64,000 bases of DNA from Streptosporangium violaceochromogenes (GTDB taxonomy: Bacteria > Actinomycetota > Actinomycetes > Streptosporangiales > Streptosporangiaceae). The stretch is from the NCBI RefSeq assembly GCF_014654615.1, contig NZ_BNBB01000003.1, positions 236,708-300,707 on the forward strand, read 5' to 3'. The position numbers and the translations under genes were made by a program. Below the pieces are notes generated by a model, which saw only the letters and a list, made by a program, of their open reading frames with translations, was not told the origin of the DNA and made no database searches. Of the stretch, positions 34,325 through 41,752 are shown one piece after another. Each line of letters opens with the position of its first letter. The stretch's first letter is position 1.

Positions 34325-34610
34325 AATGGGTCGACATCCCTTCCGAATACCCTCATCCGCCTTCGGATAAGTGAAAATCTTGCTTAATGGCGACTTTACC
34401 GAGAAGGCTATTGTGGTGCAATGTCTATTCTTGTCGCCTCAAAGAGTGATTCAGTGTGCACTGACAGTGTTTTGTTAAACCGGGGATATGTCCTGCCCCA
34501 CCCTCCCTGTATCGGGAATGAGGTGGCGTTATCTGAATCCGGTGCCGGTCGCATCCCGCTTCATGGGACCTGTCCTCCCTGAGGGTTCAGATCGTGCGGC
34601 CCGGAGCGGG

Positions 34611-35024
34611 ATGTCGCGCCGTGGCAGCGGCTTGTACGAGTCGAGCAGGGGCCGTGACGGGCGGCGGGGCGGGACAGGGCAGGGCGGCGGGCCGGCTCGG
34701 CCGTTCGTCGTCGAACGGGTGCGCCTGGCGGACAACGGCGTCGCGATCGAGGGCGGGTTCGAACTGCCGCAACTGGCTCAGCTCAGCGCCGAGGATCAGG
34801 TCTTCGTCACGACGTTCGTGCGCTGCCACGGCTCCATCAAACAGATGGAACGGATCTTCGGGGTGAGCTACCCGACGATCAAGGCGCGGCTCAACCGGGT
34901 CGCGCAGATGCTCGACTTCGTCGAGATCGATCCGGCGCCGTCGCGGGCCGACGTCATCGACCGGTTGCGCCGCGGCGAGATCACCGCACAGCAGGCGCTG
35001 TCCGAACTGGACGGTCGCACGTGA
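34611..35024 (+). CDS. DUF2089-family protein (HTH, regulatory)
   Basis: About 137 residues. The core AIEGGFELPQLAQLSAEDQV followed by FVTTFVRCHGSIKQMERIFG and VSYPTIKARLNRV is the DUF2089 signature (IEGxFxLPxLxxLxxExxxFxxxFxxxxGxxKxxExxLGxSYPTVRxRL), and the end RLRRGEITAQQALSEL is a SHOCT-like segment. The N-terminal zinc ribbon usual in the family is absent or degenerate. The ATG at 34611 has GGAG nearby; an upstream ATG (34488) gives 41 more residues of low plausibility. It overlaps the next gene, forming the DUF2089/membrane/SHOCT set. Confidence 0.75.
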   Translation: MSRRGSGLYESSRGRDGRRGGTGQGGGPARPFVVERVRLADNGVAIEGGFELPQLAQLSAEDQVFVTTFVRCHGSIKQMERIFGVSYPTIKARLNRVAQMLDFVEIDPAPSRADVIDRLRRGEITAQQALSELDGRT

Positions 35025-35281
35025 TGCCGCAGTTGGTGACCGTACGGGTCAAACGTCCGGACCGTCGCCGCATCCGGGTCTGGGTTCCCGTCCTCCCGGC
35101 CGTGCTCGTGTTCTCACCGGTTGTGGTCCTGGCCGTCCTGGGGGTGGTCGTGGCCTGCCTTGTGTACCGCGTCGGTGTGGCGCGGGCGCTCAACACCGGC
35201 CGGCGCGTCGTCTGCGCGCTGCCCGGCACCCGATTCGACATGGAGTACAGCCGTACGGCCGTGCTCGTCATCATCCGATAG
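35021..35281 (+). CDS. Small membrane protein in the DUF2089-SHOCT operon
   Basis: An 86-residue protein starting at GTG (overlapping the DUF2089 stop) or at the next ATG. A basic N-terminus (VKRPDRRRIRVWVP) is followed by one long hydrophobic segment (VLPAVLVFSPVVVLAVLGVV) and a polar C-terminus. Such small membrane proteins are regularly found between DUF2089 and SHOCT-domain genes. Function unknown; envelope-stress sensing is a guess from related LiaX/YvlB-type operons. Confidence 0.65.
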   Translation: MMPQLVTVRVKRPDRRRIRVWVPVLPAVLVFSPVVVLAVLGVVVACLVYRVGVARALNTGRRVVCALPGTRFDMEYSRTAVLVIIR

Positions 35282-35292
35282 GAGACGTTCCG

Positions 35293-35715
35293 GTGAACGA
35301 ACAGCGTAGGGACATCCTCGACATGCTGGCCGAGGGCAAGATCACCGCGGACGAGGCGGAGCGGCTCATCGCCGCGCTCGAAGGGGATCGGTCGCCGGCG
35401 GCGGCCGGCCCGGCCGCCCGGCCGAAGGGCAGGGCGAAGTACCTGCGGGTGGTGATGGAGTTCGTGGAGGACGGCGAGGCGGGGCGGCTCAACGTGCGGG
35501 CACCGCTGCAACTGCTGCGGGCCGGTGTGCAGCTGGCGGCCCTGATCCCGCCGCGGGCGCTGGAGCGGGCCAACGCCGAGCTGAGCAAGTCGGGCGTGCC
35601 GTTCGACCTGACGCAGCTCAAGCCCGAACACCTCGGGGCGCTCGTGGAGCACCTCGACGAGACGGTCGTGGAGCTGGAGATGTCCGACGGCCACCTGCGT
35701 GTCTACTGCGAGTAG
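35293..35715 (+). CDS. SHOCT-like domain protein (YvlB/LiaX N-terminal type)
   Basis: A 140-residue protein with GGAG upstream of its GTG start. Residues 1-30 (RRDILDMLAEGKITADEAER followed by LIAALEG) are the SHOCT-like helical hairpin; then come a low-complexity hinge and a conserved domain YLRVVMEFVEDGEAGRLNVR, PLQLLRAGVQLAALIPPRAL, typical of the DUF4097-adjacent family. Third gene of a small operon; predicted cytoplasmic. Confidence 0.75.
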   Translation: MNEQRRDILDMLAEGKITADEAERLIAALEGDRSPAAAGPAARPKGRAKYLRVVMEFVEDGEAGRLNVRAPLQLLRAGVQLAALIPPRALERANAELSKSGVPFDLTQLKPEHLGALVEHLDETVVELEMSDGHLRVYCE

Positions 35716-35813
35716 GGGGTTGCCGGGCGTACGGGGGTCCCGCCGCCGATCGGGCCGCCCGCGTCCAGACGCTCGCGGCGCCGTCCGGTCTCTCGACTAT
35801 TCGGCATTGCTAA

Positions 35814-35856
35814 GTACCAGTAGTCAGTGTTACTTTGTACCAGTAGTCAGCGTCAC
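35814..35856. promoter_or_regulatory. Tandem 20-bp direct repeats upstream of padR-like gene (probable operator)
   Basis: GTACCAGTAGTCAGTGTTAC (35814-35833) and GTACCAGTAGTCAGCGTCAC (35837-35856) differ at two positions and have a 23-bp period. Each is an imperfect palindrome with AGTA/TACT-like ends. They lie 25 bp before the PadR start codon, the usual place for autoregulation. Confidence 0.6.
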
Positions 35857-35880
35857 CAAGTAGCTGAAGGAGGGTGCTCC

Positions 35881-36210
35881 GTGGGCAAGCAGGCGACGGA
35901 GATGCTCAAGGGAACGCTGGAGGGCATCGTCCTGGCGATTCTGTCCGACCGGCCCGCGTACGGCTACGAGATCACGGCGTGGCTGCGCGAGCAGGGCTTC
36001 TCCGACATCGCCGAGGGCACCGTTTACGCGCTGCTCGTCCGGGTCGAGCAGCGCGGCCTGGTCGACGTGGAGAAGGTCCCGTCCGAGAAGGGGCCGCCGC
36101 GCAAGGTGTACTCCCTCAACGCTCGGGGGCGGGAGTACCTCGAAGAGTTCTGGAGGACCTGGAGCTTTCTCGCCGAGAGGCTCGAACAGCTCCGCGAAGG
36201 AGGGAAGTAG
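35881..36210 (+). CDS. PadR-family transcriptional regulator
   Basis: A 109-residue winged-helix protein with GAAGGAGG upstream of its GTG. The PadR core reads LKGTLEGIVLAILSDRPAYG, YEITAWLREQGFSDIAEGTV, YALLVRVEQRGLVDVEKVPS and GPPRKVYSLNARGREYLEEF. PadR proteins usually repress adjacent transporter genes until a drug-like ligand binds. It heads a five-gene unit with a DUF1048 protein, an ABC exporter and a P450, and two direct repeats in front of it are its likely operator. Confidence 0.93.
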   Translation: MGKQATEMLKGTLEGIVLAILSDRPAYGYEITAWLREQGFSDIAEGTVYALLVRVEQRGLVDVEKVPSEKGPPRKVYSLNARGREYLEEFWRTWSFLAERLEQLREGGK

Positions 36211-36212
36211 AC

Positions 36213-36641
36213 ATGGCCGCAGGGTCGAACGAGCCCAAGAGCCGCTACCTGCAGTACCTGGAGATCGTCACCGGGTCGCTGGAGGACAAGAAGCGTTACC
36301 GGCAGTACAAGGCGCGCATCAAGCGGCTTCCCGCGAACTACCGCACGGCGGTCGAAGCGCTGGAGCGATACCTGATGCACTTCGGGCCCGCGGACGGCGC
36401 GGGCGCGATGGCGATGTACGAGGACCTCGCCGATCTGTTCGAGCAGAGCGCGGCGGACGGTACCCCGATCCGCGACGTCTTCGGGGAGGACCCCGTGGAG
36501 TTCGTCGAGGCGTTCATGGCCAACTACCCGGCAGGGCAGTACAGAGCCCGGGAGCGGAACCGCTTCACCAGTGCCGTCGCACGCGCCGCCGGCGAAGACG
36601 CCGGAGAAGACACCGCGGGAGAGGACAGGACGGTCCGATGA
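36213..36641 (+). CDS. DUF1048-family protein
   Basis: A 142-residue mostly helical protein starting two bases after the PadR stop. RYLQYLEIVTGSLEDKKRYR, AVEALERYLMHFGP and DPVEFVEAFMANYPAGQY match the DUF1048 family, small proteins almost always encoded beside PadR regulators and ABC transporters. A charged Glu/Asp-rich tail ends the protein, overlapping the ATPase start by 4 bp. Biochemical role unknown. Confidence 0.85.
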   Translation: MAAGSNEPKSRYLQYLEIVTGSLEDKKRYRQYKARIKRLPANYRTAVEALERYLMHFGPADGAGAMAMYEDLADLFEQSAADGTPIRDVFGEDPVEFVEAFMANYPAGQYRARERNRFTSAVARAAGEDAGEDTAGEDRTVR

Positions 36642-37453
36642 CGGCACGGCAAGCCCATGCGATCCAGGTGCGGGGCCTGGAGAAGTCGTACAAGGAGGTG
36701 AAGGTGCTGCGCGGCGTGGACTTCGCCGTGGCGCGGGGCGGCATCTTCGCCCTGCTCGGTTCCAACGGCGCCGGCAAGACCACGGTCGTGAGGATCCTGT
36801 CCACGCTGCTCAAGGCCGACGCGGGGACCGCCGGCGTCAACGGCTTCGACGTCGCCACCCAGGCCGCGAAGGTGCGGGAGTCCATCAGCCTCACGGGACA
36901 GTTCGCCGCCGTCGACGAGATCCTCAGCGGGCGGGAGAACCTCGTGCTGGTCGCCCGGTTGCGGCACCTCGCGGATCCGGGCAAGGTCGCCGACGATCTG
37001 CTCGACCGTTTCTCGCTGACCGACGCGGGCGCCCGGAGGGTGTCGACGTATTCGGGAGGCATGCGCCGCCGCCTCGACATCGCGATGAGCCTCATCGGCG
37101 ATCCGCCGGTCGTCTTCCTCGACGAGCCGACGACCGGGCTCGACCCCCAGGCGCGCATCGAGGTGTGGCAGGCCGTCAGGGAACTCGCCGCCCGGGGCAC
37201 GACGGTGCTGCTCACCACACAGTATCTGGACGAGGCCGAACAACTCGCCGACCGGATCGCGATCCTCCACCAGGGCCGGATCATCGTGGACGGCACCCTG
37301 GCCGAGCTCAAGCGGCTGCTCCCGCCCGCCAAGGTCGAATACGTCGAGAAGCAACCGACCCTTGAGGACGTCTTCCTCGCGCTCGTCGGCGCCGGCGGCA
37401 GGGGCGGCGACGCCGGCGAACACCGCATCTCAACGCAGACGAGTGACGAGTAA
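36638..37453 (+). CDS. ABC transporter ATP-binding protein (DrrA-like drug exporter)
   Basis: A 271-residue ATPase. Walker A LLGSNGAGKTTVVRILSTLL (about residues 39-58), Q-loop SLTGQFAAVDE, signature YSGGMRRRLDIAMSLIG, Walker B VVFLDEPTTGLD and H-switch LLTTQYLDEAEQLADR are intact; the pattern YSGGMRRRLD and TQYLDEAE is that of daunorubicin-type (DrrA) exporters. It overlaps the DUF1048 gene by 4 bp and precedes the permease by 9 bp. Confidence 0.94.
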   Translation: MTARQAHAIQVRGLEKSYKEVKVLRGVDFAVARGGIFALLGSNGAGKTTVVRILSTLLKADAGTAGVNGFDVATQAAKVRESISLTGQFAAVDEILSGRENLVLVARLRHLADPGKVADDLLDRFSLTDAGARRVSTYSGGMRRRLDIAMSLIGDPPVVFLDEPTTGLDPQARIEVWQAVRELAARGTTVLLTTQYLDEAEQLADRIAILHQGRIIVDGTLAELKRLLPPAKVEYVEKQPTLEDVFLALVGAGGRGGDAGEHRISTQTSDE

Positions 37454-37462
37454 GGAACCGCG

Positions 37463-38224
37463 ATGAGCAAGCATTTCCTCGGCGACACCGCCGTCCTGCT
37501 GGGACGGTCCCTGCGCCACATCACGCGCAGCATGGACACCGTCGTCACGACCGCGGTCATGCCGATCGCCATGCTGCTGATGTTCGTCTACGTCTTCGGC
37601 GGTGCGATCAACGTCGGGTCGGATTCGTATGTGAACTACCTGCTGCCCGGCATTCTGCTCATCACGGTCGCCTCGGGCATCGCCTACACCGCGTTCCGGC
37701 TGTTCATGGACATGAAGAGCGGCATCTTCGAGCGATTCCAGTCCATGCCGATCGCGCGGTCGTCCGTGCTGTGGGCGCACGTGCTGACCTCACTGGTCGC
37801 CAATGTGATCTCGCTCGTGGTCGTCGTGCTCGTCGCCCTCCTCATGGGGTTCCGCTCGGGGGCGGGAGTGGGGGCGTGGCTCGCGGTCGCCGGAATCCTG
37901 GTCCTGTTCATCCTGGCGCTGACGTGGATCGCCGTCATCCCCGGTCTCACCGCCAAGTCCGTGGACGGCGCGAGCGCCTTCTCCTACCCGCTCATCTTCC
38001 TGCCGTTCCTCAGCTCGGCGTTCGTGCCCACCGGCACCATGCCCGGCCCGCTGCGCGCGTTCGCCGAGCACCAGCCCGTGACGTCCATCGTCAACGCCAT
38101 CCGCGACCTGTTCACCCAGCAGCCGGTCGGCACCGACATCTGGACCGCCCTCGCCTGGTGCGCCGGCATCCTCGTCGTCGCCTATCTCTTCGCCATGAAC
38201 ACCTACCGCCGCAAGATCGCCTAA
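37463..38224 (+). CDS. ABC-2 type exporter permease (DrrB-like)
   Basis: A 253-residue permease with six TM helices (for example TAVMPIAMLLMFVYVFGGAI, VNYLLPGILLITVASGIAYT, LVANVISLVVVVLVALLMGF). The ABC-2 signature segment is seen around LIFLPFLSSAFVPTGTMPGP and LRAFAEHQPVTSIVNAIRDL, as in DrrB-type drug exporters. Together with the preceding ATPase it makes a two-component efflux pump under likely PadR control. Confidence 0.92.
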   Translation: MSKHFLGDTAVLLGRSLRHITRSMDTVVTTAVMPIAMLLMFVYVFGGAINVGSDSYVNYLLPGILLITVASGIAYTAFRLFMDMKSGIFERFQSMPIARSSVLWAHVLTSLVANVISLVVVVLVALLMGFRSGAGVGAWLAVAGILVLFILALTWIAVIPGLTAKSVDGASAFSYPLIFLPFLSSAFVPTGTMPGPLRAFAEHQPVTSIVNAIRDLFTQQPVGTDIWTALAWCAGILVVAYLFAMNTYRRKIA

Positions 38225-38280
38225 GCCGTGCCGGCGGTCAGGGCCTGAAATCACGATCGAGGTCGATGAGAGGAATGTCC

Positions 38281-39480
38281 ATGGAACACACCGTCCCGAC
38301 GATGCCGGCGGCACGCCGGCCCGGCTGCCCCTTCGACCCGCCCAAGGAGCTGATCGAGGCCCGCGGGCACGGCCCGATCAGCCGTTTCCCCTTCCCCGAC
38401 GGGCACGAGGGGTGGCTGGTCACCGGCTACGACCTGGCCCGGTCGGTCCTGGCCGATCCGCGGTTCAGCTCCCGCAAGGAGCTCATGCTCCACCACCCGC
38501 TGATCGACTACGGCGACATCGAGGTCCCCCCGGCGCCGCCCGGCGAGTTCCTGCTCATGGACGAGCCGCGGCACAGCCGCTACCGCAAGCCGCTGGTCGG
38601 CAAGTTCACCGTACGGCGGATGCGGCTGCTCACCGAGCGCGTCGAGCAGATCACCGCCGAGCATCTGGACGCCATGGAGAAGGCCGGGCCGCCGGCCGAC
38701 CTGGTGACCGCGTTCGCCAAGCCCATCCCCGCCATCGTGATCTGCGAGCTGCTGGGGGTGCCGTACGAGGACCGGGGCCTCTTCCAGGAACAGGTCGAGT
38801 CGTTCCTCAGCGGGGAGACCAGTGACGAGGACATGATGGCGGCCTACATCGCGGTCCAGGGGTACCTCGCGGAGCTGGTGGCCGCCAAACGCGCCAACCC
38901 CACCGACGACGTGCTCAGCGACCTCACCGACGGCGACCTGACCGACGAGGAGCTGAAGGGGATGGCCCTGATCCTGCTGTCGGCGGGGTTCGACACCACC
39001 GCGAACATGCTGGCGCTGGGCACCTTCGCCCTGCTGCGCAACCCGGCGCAGCTCGCCGCACTGCGCGCCGATCCCGCGCTCGCCGACCGGGCCGTGGAGG
39101 AGCTGCTGCGGTATCTGAGCGTCGCCAAGACGTTCATGAGGGTCGCGCTGGAGGACGTCGAGCTGGGAGGCCGGACCGCTAAGGCCGGTACGACGGTCAT
39201 CCTGTCCCTCAACACCGCCAACCGCGACCCCGAGCGCTTCGCCGATCCCCACCTGCTCGACCTCCGGAGGCAGGACGGCGGGCACCTGGCCTTCGGCCAC
39301 GGCATCCACCAGTGCCTGGGCCAGCAACTGGCCCGCGTCGAGATGCGGGTCGCCTTCCCCGCGCTGATCAACCGTTTTCCCACGCTGCGCCTGGCCGTAC
39401 CGGCCGAAGAGGTCGCCCTGCGCCCGGAGACCGCCGATATCTACGGGGTCAAGAGCCTCCCGGTCACCTGGGACGCCTGA
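38281..39480 (+). CDS. Cytochrome P450 monooxygenase (actinobacterial class I, CYP107/105-like)
   Basis: A 399-residue soluble P450. AGAGGA lies seven bases before the ATG. I-helix AGFDTTANML (oxygen-binding Thr), K-helix ExxR as EELLR, and heme loop FGHGIHQCLGQQLARVEM with the thiolate Cys are all present. Needs ferredoxin and reductase partners, which are not adjacent. It lies 56 bp after the exporter permease and may be cotranscribed; a hydroxylation-plus-efflux route for a hydrophobic compound is a reasonable inference. Confidence 0.95.
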   Translation: MEHTVPTMPAARRPGCPFDPPKELIEARGHGPISRFPFPDGHEGWLVTGYDLARSVLADPRFSSRKELMLHHPLIDYGDIEVPPAPPGEFLLMDEPRHSRYRKPLVGKFTVRRMRLLTERVEQITAEHLDAMEKAGPPADLVTAFAKPIPAIVICELLGVPYEDRGLFQEQVESFLSGETSDEDMMAAYIAVQGYLAELVAAKRANPTDDVLSDLTDGDLTDEELKGMALILLSAGFDTTANMLALGTFALLRNPAQLAALRADPALADRAVEELLRYLSVAKTFMRVALEDVELGGRTAKAGTTVILSLNTANRDPERFADPHLLDLRRQDGGHLAFGHGIHQCLGQQLARVEMRVAFPALINRFPTLRLAVPAEEVALRPETADIYGVKSLPVTWDA

Positions 39481-39683
39481 CCGCGAGCCGGTGACGGGCG
39501 AGGCCGCGTACGGGCCGCCCGCCACCGCTGTGACCGCTCGCCTGCGGCGCTCGCGTCCGCCACCCGTTTGTGTCCGTATTCCGGTGGCCTATGACAAGGG
39601 CGGCTCGCGTTCCACGACAAGGCAGGAGCCGGCAGACCTGCACGACGGCATGGAACCGACGGCCGGCCGTACTCCAGGAAGCG

Positions 39684-41549
39684 GGACCCATCCCCGCGTG
39701 CGCGGGGCCGACGCCCACCACGCAGCACCTCCAGACCTCCCCCGAGGACCATCCCCGCGTGCGCGGGGCTGACGCGCTCCGCGTGGCGCGTACCGTCCAC
39801 GCCCGAGGACCATCCCCGCGTGCGCGGGGCCGACGCGCTCCGCGTGGCGCGTACCGTCCACGCCCGAGGACCATCCCCGCGTGCGCGGGGCCGACGCGCT
39901 CCGCGTGGCGCGTACCGTCCACGCCCGAGGACCATCCCCGCGTGCGCGGGGCCGACGCCGTTATCAGGGCGGGGTGGTCGATTCCGGCAGGACCATCCCC
40001 GCGTGCGCGGGGCCGACACCCGCGAGACGAACCGCGACGTCTCGGTGTGGGGACCATCCCCGCGTGGACGCGACCGCCGACCGGGCACCCACCAGGCCGG
40101 TCGCGTCATCGGACGGACCATCCCCGCGTGCGCGGGGCCGACGCGGGGCGGGAGCTTGCGCCGCTCCTCCAGTGTGGACCATCCCCGCGTGCGCGGGGCC
40201 GACCCGCCGCCAGGGGAGCGCAGGAGAGACGAGCCCGGACCATCCCCGCGTGCGCGGGGCCGACGTGTCTGATCCTGCGCTACGTCGACACCCTCAAGGA
40301 CCATCCCCGCGTGCGCGGGGCCGACCCGGGTAGGGGATGATCCGGCGGACGGCGACGGGGACCATCCCCGCGTGCGCGGGGCCGACTGGGTCCGGGTCCT
40401 GCGCCGGGCGGAGCTCGGGGGACCATCCCCGCGTGCGCGGGGCCGACCGGATCGCGCCGGTCGAGGTCTCGCTCGACCGCGGACCATCCCCGCGTGCCGC
40501 GGGGCCGACCACGTGTGGCCTGGGGGCGGGTACGGGTCAGGCGGACCATCCCCGCGTGCGCGGGGCCGACCCGTACAGGGTGCGGGTGAGTTCGGCACGC
40601 CGGGGACCATCCCCGCGTGCGCGGGGCCGACGCCGTCGAGCCGAACACGCAGGCCCCTCCGAGTGGACCATCCCCGCGTGCGCGGGGCCGACGCGCGGGA
40701 GGACGCCTGGCTCGCCAAGCACAGGGGACCATCCCCGCGTGCGCGGGGCCGACCGCGTCGGTAAGGCGGTTCTGTGCGACGGGGGAGGACCATCCCCGCG
40801 TGCGCGGGGCCGACGATGCCGCCTCGCGCCGTCAGGGCGACGTGGCGGGACCATCCCCGCGTGCGCGGGGCCGACGCGCACCAGGGACACGACAACAGGT
40901 AAGCGATCGGACCATCCCCGCGTGCGCGGGGCCGACGCGAGCGTCGCGTGCACCTGGGCGCGGGCGAGGGGACCATCCCCGCGTGCGCGGGGCCGACCCC
41001 AGCATGGCGGTAAACCCGCCGATCAGCGCCGGACCATCCCCGCGTGCGCGGGGCCGACACGCCACATCACCCGGCGGCGCGTCATCGGCGAGGACCATCC
41101 CCGCGTGCGCGGGGCCGACGCGGCCGCGTCGCTTACCTGGGGTGCGCAGCCAGGACCATCCCCGCGTGCGCGGGGCCGACTCCCACTCCACGAGCGAGCC
41201 TGTCGGCAGGTGGTGGGACCATCCCCGCGTGCGCGGGGCCGACTTGGGTCGACGCTCGCCGACGCCGGGCTGTACCGGACCATCCCCGCGTGCGCGGGGC
41301 CGACCACGATGAGACAGCCGACGCGCTACGTCTGGCCTGGACCATCCCCGCGTGCGCGGGGCCGACGGCTCAATACGCCGGACCTGCCAGAAGCTACCCG
41401 GACCATCCCCGCGTGCGCGGGGCCGACTCGGCCGGGTAGTCGACGGCCTGTTCCAGCCGGGGACCATCCCCGCGTGCGCGGGGCCGACGCCGCACGGAAC
41501 CCACCGCCCTGGCGGAGGGCCGGACCATCCCCGCGTGCGCGGGGCCGAC
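39684..41549 (-). CRISPR. CRISPR array 1, type I-E, 31 repeats / 30 spacers
   Basis: The 28-bp repeat (minus strand begins GTCGGCCCCGCGCACG and ends CGGGGATGGTCC) has a CCCCGCG/CGCGGGG stem typical of I-E repeats. Spacing is 61 bp almost throughout: spacers are 33 bp except 35 bp at 41181-41215, 34 bp at 41305-41338 and 36 bp after the degenerate repeat at 40051-40078. Repeats at 39684-39712 and 40481-40509 carry one extra C; the one at 39746-39773 has C to T. The leader is on the right, so transcription is leftwards and the oldest spacers are at the left, where three consecutive spacers are identical. Confidence 0.98.
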
Positions 41550-41752
41550 ACTTGTTCACCTGCAGGTTTAGTGGTGGAGAGGGGCGTTTTCCTTTAGTGG
41601 CTCAGAGAGCGGAGGCTTCATTTGGGTTTTCCTGATCTCTGAATTCGGTCCTGTCGTCAACGTCGTGTACCGCTTGAACGATATCGCAGGGACTTCAGGG
41701 AGAGATTTTGTCGGTGGGGGGTTCTATGTTGCTCACCTGAAGGGAGGCGTGA
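41550..41752 (-). promoter_or_regulatory. Leader of CRISPR array 1 and cas3 upstream region
   Basis: The AT-richer DNA after the last repeat begins ACTTGTTCACCTGCAGG then TTTAGTGG, which matches the flank of array 2 at 19 of 25 positions. It is the leader that promotes array transcription (leftwards) and spacer insertion. Its right part must also hold the cas3 promoter; the cas3 ATG has AAGGGAGG upstream. Confidence 0.75.

Noticed and set aside
39441..41635. Long open frames across CRISPR array 1, such as RGADHPRVRG-type repeats
   Set aside because: They arise because 61-bp units of GC-rich repeats stay open in several frames; no ribosome-binding site or domain, and the repeats are clearly CRISPR.
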